NCBI RefSeq assembly: GCF_020410745.1
Contig: NZ_CP084528.1
Span: 2,418,001 to 2,482,000 of the forward strand
Length of the DNA stretch: 64,000 bases
From: Kaistella polysaccharea
GTDB lineage: Bacteria; Bacteroidota; Bacteroidia; Flavobacteriales; Weeksellaceae
Direction: 5' to 3'
Under the pieces are notes generated by a model. It worked only from the letters and a program-made list of their open reading frames with translations, did not search any database and was not told the origin of the DNA. Below, one piece after another: positions 36,284 to 43,899 of this stretch; within the stretch, counting starts at the first letter, position 1; each line of letters begins with the position of its first letter. The position numbers and the translations under genes were made by a program.

Positions 36284-36478
36284 ATGAATGACCAAATGAA
36301 AATTGCCTTATTTGAATTTAATAGAGATGTGAAGGATTTGACTGGAAAGGATTTGGACAAATACGTCGTTACCGTTGCCCGACATAATCCCGACCTTCTT
36401 TCTTACATCGTGAAGCATCACAAGCAATTCCGTAAATCTATTATTAAGAATATTGCACAGTTAAGATTTGGTTTTTAA
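36284..36478 (+). CDS. Small protein of unknown function, divergent from the Rep-like gene
   Basis: 64 residues, MNDQMKIALFEFNRDVKDLT to IAQLRFGF: helical, basic at the C-terminus (KHHKQFRKSIIKN). No family recognised. It is the only plus-strand gene in the right part of the element and sits 82 bases from the divergent Rep-like gene, so the gap between them may hold promoters for both. Possibly a regulator or recombination directionality helper; unproven. Confidence 0.45.
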   Translation: MNDQMKIALFEFNRDVKDLTGKDLDKYVVTVARHNPDLLSYIVKHHKQFRKSIIKNIAQLRFGF

Positions 36479-36661
36479 TCCAATCCTTTTTGAGGTACTG
36501 TAGTTAGATTTTTAAAAATTGAATCTTAACTGGAATGCATTTATTTGAGGTTTGCACGTCTCTCGTTTCGACCATAAAAATTCTAAAAACTCGCACTTTT
36601 TTTAGCTCAATTTCTTTGATGATTTGTCTTCTTTTGGGTATTCTTAAACTTTACTAAACTC

Positions 36662-36937
36662 TTACTTTTTAGTTATGCTTTTGGTGATAACCTCTAAAAT
36701 TTCTGAACGCTTTAGCATTACTTTGTTACCAATTTTATATGTCTTAAGTTTTCCTTGTTTCGCCCACGCCCAAATTGTGACGTCTGTGACAGACAATAAT
36801 TCACAAGCTTCTCTTCTTGTTAATAACTCTTCTGGTTCTTTTGGTTTTGATTGCTGAATTATAAATTTTAATTCTCGGACTTCCTTGATTAAACCGTTAA
36901 TAGCGGCTGGTAGATTTTCAAAAGTGATTGGTTGCAT
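36662..36937 (-). CDS. Excisionase-like HTH (MerR-type, HTH_17) protein
   Basis: 91 residues. After a short coiled N-terminus (INGLIKEVRELKFIIQQ), LLTRREACELLSVTDVTIWAWAKQGKLKTYKIGNKVMLKRSEI is a winged-helix of the excisionase / HTH_17 type. In Bacteroidetes elements such genes commonly lie near the integrase and act as excisionase or regulator. It is on the integrase strand, with two unknown genes between them. Confidence 0.8.
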   Translation of the reverse strand: MQPITFENLPAAINGLIKEVRELKFIIQQSKPKEPEELLTRREACELLSVTDVTIWAWAKQGKLKTYKIGNKVMLKRSEILEVITKSITKK

Positions 36938-36996
36938 AGCTTAATTTGTTAATATTAATCTGCAAATATTAGTTTCTAACTGCCCCCTATAAGAGC

Positions 36997-37020
36997 CAAA
37001 AATGCCCCAATTAAGGGGCA
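36997..37020 (-). terminator. Terminator after the 220-residue element gene (minus strand)
   Basis: The TGCCCC/GGGGCA stem (37003-37008 with 37015-37020), six-base loop, with five T on the minus strand (36998-37002). It lies 28 bases past the stop codon at 37049. Confidence 0.6.
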
Positions 37021-37048
37021 AGAAAATAAAGAGTTGTTGTTTTTCAAA

Positions 37049-37711
37049 TTATTTTAAAGTCATTTTTATCGTTTCGTATGTTCTTTGTCGCTTTTTAGTA
37101 ATAGATTTTGCTTCTGACTGTATTCTACCAAATACTAATTTTGAATCCCAATTTGGAAGCCAATCACTAAATGTGGATGCGGTCGTTCCATCTCTCAGAA
37201 GTGAGTCTTTCTTTAATGCCCAATAGATAAAATCAAAGTCTACTTTTTTAATATTGTCTTTGTTTATTTCATACCAATTTGAAAAAATATTTTGACCTTT
37301 TTTGCTATCAAAAATATGGGAGTTGAATGTTTGTTCTTTCTTTTGATTTGATAAGTGCTTTATAAAACGATTAAGTACTATATATAGAGAATCCAACTTT
37401 ATAATTCCAACCGTAACTTTTGCTTCATCAAAAAGTGTATTTAATTTTCCTATTAAGACAGGTGCGTACTCTTCTACGCTTACAGAAAACTTATTGGCTT
37501 CTCGTTTCAAAATTTGGTCAAAGTCTTCTCTCGTTTCAGCGTTTCTTTTTCGAGGAATAAATTCTTCTTTAGTATCAGTAACTTCATCATTTATTTCAGT
37601 CGATTTACCATCGCAATCGAACCAAAGAATCACTTTTTCAGGTTCGTCCTGCACAGATAGTAAATCCCATAGAGTGTAATAATTTATAAGATTTTTGTCG
37701 CTATTTTTCAT
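37049..37711 (-). CDS. Element-encoded protein of unknown function
   Basis: 220 residues, MKNSDKNLINYYTLWDLLSV to YETIKMTLK. No recognised motif; the middle is helical (FDQILKREANKFSVSVEEYA, IIKLDSLYIVLNRFIKHL) and the C-terminus basic (SITKKRQRT). Genes of this kind are often found beside tyrosine integrases in Bacteroidetes elements, but I cannot assign a role. It precedes the excisionase-like gene on the same strand. Confidence 0.6.
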   Translation of the reverse strand: MKNSDKNLINYYTLWDLLSVQDEPEKVILWFDCDGKSTEINDEVTDTKEEFIPRKRNAETREDFDQILKREANKFSVSVEEYAPVLIGKLNTLFDEAKVTVGIIKLDSLYIVLNRFIKHLSNQKKEQTFNSHIFDSKKGQNIFSNWYEINKDNIKKVDFDFIYWALKKDSLLRDGTTASTFSDWLPNWDSKLVFGRIQSEAKSITKKRQRTYETIKMTLK

Positions 37712-37749
37712 ATGTGATTATTTTTAGATAAGGTTAATATTCTCCAGTC

Positions 37750-38025
37750 TTATATCGCTTTCTGGAAAATAATGCACTCTTCTTTTCTTATCCCTTCTTT
37801 TCGTAACCGCTTAACATTTATTTGTAAATAATTTTCAATCAAATTACCAAGCCACGCATTAATATCTTCCTTGGTCGGGACAGTTTCATTTGACATTACT
37901 ATTGTGTAATAAGACCTTTCGTGATTCCAAAAGAATTGTAGTGTCTTGTTGAAATGTTTTAGAACTTCATTTTTCCCTCTATAATATTTTGAAAATATTT
38001 GAATGGTTTCGTCATACTTTTGGTA
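37750..38025 (-). pseudogene. Open frame without a start codon, probable gene remnant
   Basis: On the minus strand 91 codons are open from just after the integrase stop to a TAA at 37750-37752, reading YDETIQIFSKYYRGKNEVLK .. FFWNHERSYYTIVMSN .. AWLGNLIENYL. The composition looks like protein, but no ATG begins the frame; the only internal ATG would give 48 residues. A frame-shifted ATG near 38012 suggests the 5' end was lost or shifted. No family recognised. A non-ATG start within an integrase operon is the alternative. This covers most of the 321-base gap. Confidence 0.4.
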
Positions 38026-38032
38026 TTATTAG

Positions 38033-39430
38033 TTAGTTTGCTATTTGTAATGGTGCTATTAAATTGTCTCCAGACAGATTATGATTAAAATAGTCATTCA
38101 TTAGTGCAGCATTTTCTTCTGTGGAAATTTTAATGTATTCAATAAATTGAGTTTCAGATGAATGTCCTGACAAACTCATTAGTATTGATAGTGGAAGTTT
38201 TTTAGACTTATAAAGATTAGTGCAGAATGACCTGCGACAAGTATGACTTGATACTACTTCATATTTTGGATAAATGCCTTTGACTTTCCGAAATATATTA
38301 TTTCCTTTTTCATCTTTTAATATATTTCCATTTTTATCTGACAACTTAACCATTTTTGATGCCGTAACTTTATTAGTAATCTGTGCAAGTTCAACTACTT
38401 CTTTTACATATTCATTGAATTTCTGGTCACTAATTTCGGGTGGGAACTCACCGTCTCTTTTGTCCAAAACAGCTTTTAACTGAGGATGAATACCTATAGA
38501 AACTTTTTTTTTAGTTTTCTGTGTTTCGATTGTGATTACTCCCTTTTTTATGTTTTCTGTATCCAATCGCTTGAAGTCACTTATCCTCAATCCCGTCCAA
38601 AGTCCTATAATAAATCTATCTCGAACATTATCCAAACGTAAATTATTAGATAAATCTAAATTGAAGATTTTATTAATTTCATCCTCATTTAGATAAATAT
38701 CTGAAGTGCTTTCTGAAACTCCCACAAATTTGTTTTTCTTTTCAAAATCTAAACATATTGGCAAATCTTCGTCTTTAATTAATCCAAAGAACGTTTTAAG
38801 AATTGTCACTGCTTTGCCAGTGGTATTATCGTTGAGATTTTCACAGTTCCTACACCAATGAATAAAATCTTTGTAGAAATCGTTATGAGTTAATTCTTCA
38901 AATCTGTAATGTTTTTTTTGATATGATTCAAACTTTTTGAGTTTCGCCAAATTACTCTTGTAACTTTTAATTGTTTGTTGAGAAAGAGGTTTACCAGTTT
39001 TAGAATTGATGAGGTTCTTTTTTTCAGATAAATATGCTTGAATCCATTCCGTAAGATAATATTTGGAAGAAGTAGATTCGGTAAAGTCGACACGATTAGA
39101 ATATGCCTTTATCTGCTCCCTCAACCAGTTTTTATCAAGGGTTAGTGATTTGGGGAAATCATCGTTATAACGTGCAGTAAGGTATGTTCTCAAGTCGGCA
39201 AGAAAGCTATTTGTTTGCTCTCTACTATCGTTTATTGTTTGGGTAACATTGTCACCGTTATTTTGAATTATAGTTTTATCTCTAATTTCTTCCTTGTTGG
39301 GATTCCAAAGTTTTTTTAAAGTCTGTTTTTCAGTCCAAGCTACCTTGTCAAATCTGCGTCCATCCCGCAGTCTAACAAATATTTTTTTTAAGTCGTTTTC
39401 AGTATCGTAAAGAAAGAATTTAATTTTCAT
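38033..39430 (-). CDS. int: Tyrosine-type site-specific integrase
   Basis: 465 residues from the ATG at 39430 (MKIKFFLYDTEND); a longer start at 39481 would run through the arm-type repeats and is less likely. An N-terminal arm-binding part and a SAM-like core-binding domain (about 130-230) are followed by the catalytic domain with GLWTGLRISDFKRL (first Arg), SSHTCRRSFCTNLY (HxxR) and LSGHSSETQFIEYIKIS (His and nucleophilic Tyr). The length and layout are of phage/Bacteroidetes element integrases. It sits 160 bases from attR and reads inward. Its promoter area overlaps the right arm-type site, so it may repress itself. Confidence 0.93.
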   Translation of the reverse strand: MKIKFFLYDTENDLKKIFVRLRDGRRFDKVAWTEKQTLKKLWNPNKEEIRDKTIIQNNGDNVTQTINDSREQTNSFLADLRTYLTARYNDDFPKSLTLDKNWLREQIKAYSNRVDFTESTSSKYYLTEWIQAYLSEKKNLINSKTGKPLSQQTIKSYKSNLAKLKKFESYQKKHYRFEELTHNDFYKDFIHWCRNCENLNDNTTGKAVTILKTFFGLIKDEDLPICLDFEKKNKFVGVSESTSDIYLNEDEINKIFNLDLSNNLRLDNVRDRFIIGLWTGLRISDFKRLDTENIKKGVITIETQKTKKKVSIGIHPQLKAVLDKRDGEFPPEISDQKFNEYVKEVVELAQITNKVTASKMVKLSDKNGNILKDEKGNNIFRKVKGIYPKYEVVSSHTCRRSFCTNLYKSKKLPLSILMSLSGHSSETQFIEYIKISTEENAALMNDYFNHNLSGDNLIAPLQIAN

Positions 39431-39462
39431 TTTCGTCGTATATAATACAAATATAATAAAAA

Positions 39463-39482
39463 ACTCCCACCAAACTCCCACA
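39463..39482 (+). repeat. Right arm-type direct repeat (putative integrase site)
   Basis: ACTCCCACCAAACTCCCACA, 17/20 identical to 31506-31525 and in the same orientation. It lies just upstream of the integrase start and beside a TATATTTG (minus strand, 39448-39455). Confidence 0.55.
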
Positions 39483-39589
39483 TTTTTTTAATACTGTTTA
39501 ATATTGCTTAATTATATTAATTACTATTTTGCTTAATTATTATGATAATAACGGCTTTCGCATTAAGATACATTAATAATTATTAGTTG

Positions 39590-39612
39590 GGTTCGACTTC
39601 TGGAGAGACCAC
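39590..39612 (+). repeat. attR: partial copy of the tRNA-Phe 3' end
   Basis: 21 of 23 bases match 31416-31438, the last 13 exactly. It is only a 3' fragment; no second tRNA gene is present. Confidence 0.88.
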
Positions 39613-39645
39613 AATTAATAAGAATAATATTTCTTAGAGAAACTT

Positions 39646-39674
39646 AAAAACCCCTTTATTAGGGGTTTTTTGTG
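39646..39674 (+). terminator. Displaced tRNA-Phe terminator
   Basis: A perfect stem AAAAACCCCT/AGGGGTTTTT (39646-39655 with 39661-39670) and T-run, 34 bases after attR. Before insertion it would have ended the tRNA-Phe transcript. Confidence 0.75.
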
Positions 39675-39881
39675 TTCTATTCTGATTTATCAGAACTTCT
39701 TCAGACTTTTTTTCATCCAAAATTTACCCCTTCTATTTACCCTTCATATTTTCAGGGGAAATTTACATTTTCTTTCTTATTAATTACTGAATACATTTAA
39801 AGTGATTATTGACTTCTACTTATTTGAGTCGTTGATTATATGTGAGATTTAATCTAAATTTACAGAAACAAGCAATAATCA

Positions 39882-40436
39882 ATGTCTTTATTTCAGAAAA
39901 CTGTAATTAATAAATATCTTAATCAGCAAGATAAGAATCTGCTGACTGAAAAGTGGGAAGCTTACAAGTCTCATTTTCACAATCCGATTATTAAGGAAAA
40001 CATTAGAACTTCTAAAGAAGAACAATATCAAGGTGAGTTTTTGATTGACTTATTTGTGAATGTTTTGGGATATACAAAGAATCCAACACCTGATTATAAT
40101 CTTGATACTGAACTCAAGAATATTAAAGACAGCAAGAAAGCCGATGGTGGTATTATCATCGACGGAAAAATTATTGGTGTTATCGAACTAAAAGGAACAA
40201 ATACCACCGACTTATCTAAAGTAGAAGTTCAAGCTTTTGGTTACAAGAACAATCAACCTGATTGTGTTTATATTATTACTTCAAATTTTGAAAAATTAAG
40301 ATTTTATATTGATAACGCAGTAGAGAATGTGGAGTTTAATCTCTTTCAACTTTCAGAAACTGATTTTCAACTGCTTTACCTTTGCTTAGCTTTTGATAAT
40401 ATTAAAAATGGTATTCCAAAAAGACCTGAAAGATGA
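39882..40436 (+). CDS. N-terminal nuclease part of the split type IIG enzyme
   Basis: 184 residues. A PD-(D/E)XK nuclease core is visible: E52 in QYQGEFLID, D88 in KKADGGIII, and E102-x-K104 in GVIELKGTN, typical of the N-terminal domain of type IIG and related enzymes. The natural frame is lost at the A-tract 40418-40422 and ends in PKRPER. If translated as is, it would be a free nuclease domain without its methyltransferase and recognition domains. Confidence 0.7.
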   Translation: MSLFQKTVINKYLNQQDKNLLTEKWEAYKSHFHNPIIKENIRTSKEEQYQGEFLIDLFVNVLGYTKNPTPDYNLDTELKNIKDSKKADGGIIIDGKIIGVIELKGTNTTDLSKVEVQAFGYKNNQPDCVYIITSNFEKLRFYIDNAVENVEFNLFQLSETDFQLLYLCLAFDNIKNGIPKRPER

Positions 40437-42831
40437 ATCAGTAAGTCAAGAGGATATTATTACGAAAAAACTTTACAAAGACTATTCGCTTTTCAAAAGA
40501 GAGCTTTTTCAGAACCTCACTGAAATTAATCCTGAGTATGAAGCTTTGGAACTTTTCAAAAAATCTCAAAAACTTTTAGATAGATTTCTTTTCTTACTTT
40601 TTGCAGAAGATAGATTCCTGTTACCGCCAAATTCTGTAAAATTAATTTTAAATGATTGGGATGATTTACAAGACCGTGACGAAGAGATACCATTATACAA
40701 CCGTTTTAAGAAGTATTTTAATTATTTGAATACTGGCTTCAAAGGAAAAAGATATGATGTTTTTGCCTACAATGGAGGTTTGTTTAAACCTGATGAAATT
40801 TTAGATAATATAAAAATTGATTGTCAATTACTATATAAACATACTTCTAAATTAGCAGAGTATGATTTTGCAAGTGAGGTTGATGTTAATATATTGGGGC
40901 ATATTTTTGAAAATTCATTAAATGATTTAGATGAAATTAAAGCTCAATTGGAAGGGCAGGAAATTGATAAATCAAAAACTAAGCGAAAGAAAGATGGTGT
41001 TTACTACACACCCAAATATATTACAAAGTACATTGTAGATAATACAGTTGGGAAGCTATGCAATGAGAAGAAAGCAGAGTTTGGAATTATTGAAGATGAT
41101 TACTTCACCGACAAAAAAAGACAGCAAAAAACCAAACAAAATCTTCTCGATAAATTAAATAATTACAGGAATTGGCTATTAGAAATTACCGTATTAGACC
41201 CTGCTTGTGGAAGTGGTGCTTTTTTAAACGAAGCTTTAAACTTTTTGATTTTAGAACATAATTATGTGAATGAATTAGAAACCAAAATTGCGGGTGGAAG
41301 TATCGTATATTCTTATGATGAAGTTAGTATTTTGGAAAATAATATTTACGGAGTAGATTTGAATGAAGAAAGTGTCGAAATAGCGAAACTTTCTTTGTGG
41401 TTACGAACCGCAAAAAAAGACCGAAAACTTAACGATTTAAATGATAAGATAAAATGTGGTAATTCTTTAATTGACGACGCTAAAATCGCGGGAGAGAAAG
41501 CATTCGATTGGGAACAAGAATTTCCCCAAATATTTGAAAAAGGAGGTTTTGATGTGGTTGTTGGAAATCCACCTTATGTGAAATTAGAAAGTATAAAAGA
41601 TGTTTCAGAACAACTTGCAAAACTTAATTACCAAACATTTGCCAAGCGAGGTGATTTGTACGTCTTATTTGTTGAAAAAGCTTTCAATATTGTAAAAGAT
41701 AAGGGTTTTGTTTCTTTTATTATGCCTAATAAATGGTTACAAGCAGAATATGGGGAGCCTTTGAGAGTGTTTTTTTTAAAACAAAGGTTAACCACATTAA
41801 TAGATTTTGGAGACTTACAGATATTTCAAGGTGCAACGACTTACCCCTGTATTTTTATAGCTGAAAAAAATACACCAACACAAGAAATTAGTGTTTCGGT
41901 TTTAAGTAGAAATGAAGGTGACTTTTATAAAAATATAGAATCTAACAAACAACATTTTTCCCATGGTTCATTTACTGAATCCACCTGGGTAATTAGTTCA
42001 AAAAAAGATAAAGCTTTATTAGTAAAGATTCAAAAAGAAAATGTCAGTTTAAAAGAAAGAATTAAGGGTGATGCTTTCCGTGGGGTTCTGACAGGATATT
42101 CCGAAGCATTTTTTATTGATATTGAAAAGAGGAATCAAATAGTTAATCAGAATGAGAAATCAAAAGAAATTCTTTTCCCATTCTTACAAGGTAGAGATAT
42201 TGACAGATATAATTATCCTACGAATTCCAATTATCTCATTGGAACATTTCCCTCTTTCAAAATCGACATTGAAAATTATCCTGCAATAAAAAATCATTTA
42301 TTATCATTCGGCTACGAACGATTAAACCAAAGCGGAGAGAAAGGTGGGAGGAAAAAAACTTCTAACAAATGGTTTGAAACTCAAGATGCTATTAATTATT
42401 GGAAAGAATTTAAGAAGCCTAAAATCATGTATCAGAAATTCATGGTTAAACCTTGTTTTGTTTTTGATGAAGATGGATTTTATTGTAATGATTCAATGTG
42501 GATTATTCCAACAGAAGATAAAGGATTATTAACGATATTAAATTCAAAAATGGGATGGTGGCTAATTTCAAAATTCTGCACTCAAATTCAGAACGGTTAT
42601 CAATTGATTTGGAATTATTTTGGACAGATTCCTGTTCCAAATACTACCAAAGAACTTGGAGAAAAGGCGAATATAATGCTTAGTCTTAATAAAGATTTAG
42701 GGGAAATTTCACAAAAGTTTCAGCGGACACTGCAAAGAAAATTTGATTTAGAAAAACTGTCTAAAAAATTAGAGAAATGGTTTGAACTCTCTTTTCAGGA
42801 ATTCATTAAAGAACTTCAAAAAACAAAATAA
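40408..42831 (+). CDS. Methyltransferase and recognition part of the split type IIG enzyme
   Basis: 807 residues if started at the ATG 40408; a TTG at 40393 is possible. Motif I VLDPACGSGAFL and motif IV VVVGNPPYVKLE mark an N6-adenine methyltransferase of the Eco57I type. RKKDGVYYTPKYITKYIVDN is the usual segment ahead of motif I. The C-terminal third has the target-recognition features of type IIG enzymes (FLQGRDIDRYNY, WKEFKKPKIMYQKF). It overlaps the nuclease fragment by 29 bases. The frame stops early at a six-A tract; the missing ~60-residue tail is encoded in another frame up to 43001. Confidence 0.75.
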   Translation: MVFQKDLKDESVSQEDIITKKLYKDYSLFKRELFQNLTEINPEYEALELFKKSQKLLDRFLFLLFAEDRFLLPPNSVKLILNDWDDLQDRDEEIPLYNRFKKYFNYLNTGFKGKRYDVFAYNGGLFKPDEILDNIKIDCQLLYKHTSKLAEYDFASEVDVNILGHIFENSLNDLDEIKAQLEGQEIDKSKTKRKKDGVYYTPKYITKYIVDNTVGKLCNEKKAEFGIIEDDYFTDKKRQQKTKQNLLDKLNNYRNWLLEITVLDPACGSGAFLNEALNFLILEHNYVNELETKIAGGSIVYSYDEVSILENNIYGVDLNEESVEIAKLSLWLRTAKKDRKLNDLNDKIKCGNSLIDDAKIAGEKAFDWEQEFPQIFEKGGFDVVVGNPPYVKLESIKDVSEQLAKLNYQTFAKRGDLYVLFVEKAFNIVKDKGFVSFIMPNKWLQAEYGEPLRVFFLKQRLTTLIDFGDLQIFQGATTYPCIFIAEKNTPTQEISVSVLSRNEGDFYKNIESNKQHFSHGSFTESTWVISSKKDKALLVKIQKENVSLKERIKGDAFRGVLTGYSEAFFIDIEKRNQIVNQNEKSKEILFPFLQGRDIDRYNYPTNSNYLIGTFPSFKIDIENYPAIKNHLLSFGYERLNQSGEKGGRKKTSNKWFETQDAINYWKEFKKPKIMYQKFMVKPCFVFDEDGFYCNDSMWIIPTEDKGLLTILNSKMGWWLISKFCTQIQNGYQLIWNYFGQIPVPNTTKELGEKANIMLSLNKDLGEISQKFQRTLQRKFDLEKLSKKLEKWFELSFQEFIKELQKTK

Positions 42832-43002
42832 AACTTTCACTTTCAGAAGAAGCAGAATGGGAAGATTATTTTAATCAGGAAAAGGAAAAAGCGACAGAAA
42901 TAGATTCAAAAATAAACCAAACAGATAAAGAAATTGATATGATGGTTTATGAACTTTATGGATTAAGTGATGAGGAGATTGATATTGTAGAGAAAAATTA
43001 AT

Positions 43003-43587
43003 ATGTCAAAAAAAAGAAATTTAATTAAAGAAATTGATGAGGCGAAGTTCGAAATAATTATGCAGTATAAAGCATCAATTGAATCGGGAAAAATAAAAAG
43101 TCAAGACGATTTTGAAAAATCAATATATTTATTAGCAAGTGGAGGGTTGGTTATTTCTCTTCTTGCACTAGATAAAATATTGGATAAAATAGAAATAATT
43201 GAGTTTAAATTTTTTTTCATATTTGGATTATTTTGTTTTGTAATTACACTTTTATCCAATCTAATCAGCCATAACAAATCAATCAAAGAATCAGAGAAAT
43301 TAATTAATAAAATAAATGAAAATCCTGAGTGTATATTTGAAGATGAATTCACAAAAACACTTAACAATGGCAATGCCAAAATAGAATTTCTTAATAAAAC
43401 TTCCATTGCTGCTACAGTATTAGGAGCGAGTAGTGTTTTAATTTTTCTCACTATAAATTTTATAAATATGAGCGATAAAAATCCGCACCCGAAACCTACA
43501 CAAACTAAAAAAGAATCTCCAACTATAATAGAAAAAGGGAGAACAATAGTTAGTCCCCCAAAAGTAGTAAAACCCAAAAATGATTAA
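43003..43587 (+). CDS. Membrane protein of unknown function with a GRT-SPP-KPK tail
   Basis: 194 residues. A charged N-terminal helix (1-40) is followed by two membrane helices (about 41-57 and 66-88), a helical hydrophilic stretch (89-130), a third helix (about 134-154) and a polar tail ending KGRTIVSPPKVVKPKND. No family recognised. Its ATG follows the type IIG stop codon by one base, so it was in that transcript. The tail resembles the whole of the next tiny gene's product. A role linked to the restriction gene or an independent defence role is possible but unproven. Confidence 0.65.
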   Translation: MSKKRNLIKEIDEAKFEIIMQYKASIESGKIKSQDDFEKSIYLLASGGLVISLLALDKILDKIEIIEFKFFFIFGLFCFVITLLSNLISHNKSIKESEKLINKINENPECIFEDEFTKTLNNGNAKIEFLNKTSIAATVLGASSVLIFLTINFINMSDKNPHPKPTQTKKESPTIIEKGRTIVSPPKVVKPKND

Positions 43588-43588
43588 G

Positions 43589-43705
43589 ATGAAAAAAAAA
43601 CCAGCAGTAAATCCAAAAATGGAACCTAAAATCTCTAGAGAACAAAATGGACGAACTGCTTCACCACCACCAACACTAGTAATTAAACCAAAAAAAAGCA
43701 AATAA
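43589..43705 (+). CDS. 38-residue basic protein sharing the upstream protein's tail motif
   Basis: One base after the previous stop an ATG opens 38 codons, starting MKKKPAVNPK and ending IKPKKSK. It is rich in Lys and Pro. NGRTASPPPTLVIKPKK matches the end of the upstream membrane protein (KGRTIVSPPKVVKPKN) in order and spacing. This may be a duplicated tail, a real small protein, or the end of a decayed second copy. Confidence 0.45.
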   Translation: MKKKPAVNPKMEPKISREQNGRTASPPPTLVIKPKKSK

Positions 43706-43899
43706 TTGTCGCAATTATAATAATAGTTTATGAACTTACTTATTTAAGTAATTGAGATACCGATATATTAAAGATAGAGTTCTGTAGGCGTGCTTTAAAA
43801 GCTCGGTCTACCTCTTAAAGAAGGGTTACCAATAATAATATTAAATCGGTTTTTAGGGATGAAGGGAGGTGTATTATTAAAATTAATAAGTCGAAAAAT
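43706..43899 (-). pseudogene. Possible methyltransferase-like remnant
   Basis: On the minus strand a short open frame reads INFNNTPPFIPKNRFN then IIIGNPSLRGRPSF and stops at about 43795. The GNP core recalls motif IV (GNPPY) of adenine methyltransferases, with the second P-Y lost. Only about 30 residues are coherent and no other motif is present, so this may be chance or a shared intergenic sequence. Nothing else is seen in this gap. Confidence 0.25.

Larger units (their letters stand above)
31438..39612. mobile_element. Integrative element inserted at tRNA-Phe, about 8.2 kb
   Basis: Bounded by the tRNA-Phe 3' end (31416-31438) and its 21/23 copy (39590-39612). Inside are a tyrosine integrase at the right end, an excisionase-like HTH protein, a possible replication initiator, a restriction-modification set at the left end and several unknown genes. 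Base composition is clearly more AT-rich than the flanks. There is no VirB/Tra secretion machinery and no clear relaxase, so it is a small integrative element, perhaps mobilised by another element. The coding-free stretch 31441-31784 holds only the left arm-type site and AT-rich DNA. Confidence 0.87.
39882..43001 (+). pseudogene. Type IIG restriction-methylation gene split by two A-tract frameshifts
   Basis: Read across frames 0, +1 and 0, this region encodes one protein of about 1040 residues: nuclease domain, DNA N6-adenine methyltransferase, target recognition region, and a tail with INQTDKEIDMMVYELYGLSD. The first break is at a run of five A (40418-40422); dropping one A gives GIPKDLKDES, a smooth join. 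The second is at a run of six A (42818-42823); adding one A restores ELQKNKIKLSLSEEAEW and the stop at 42999-43001. The two indels are opposite in sign. It could be a decayed gene, a phase-variable gene or an assembly error; the sequence alone cannot say. Confidence 0.8.

Noticed and set aside
39590-39612. A second tRNA gene at the right end of the element
   Set aside because: Only the last 23 bases resemble tRNA-Phe; the D-arm and anticodon arm are absent, so it is an attachment site.
43101-43577. 158-codon minus-strand frame opposite the membrane protein
   Set aside because: The plus-strand gene has a clean start one base after the previous stop and a sensible membrane pattern; the other strand is a shadow.
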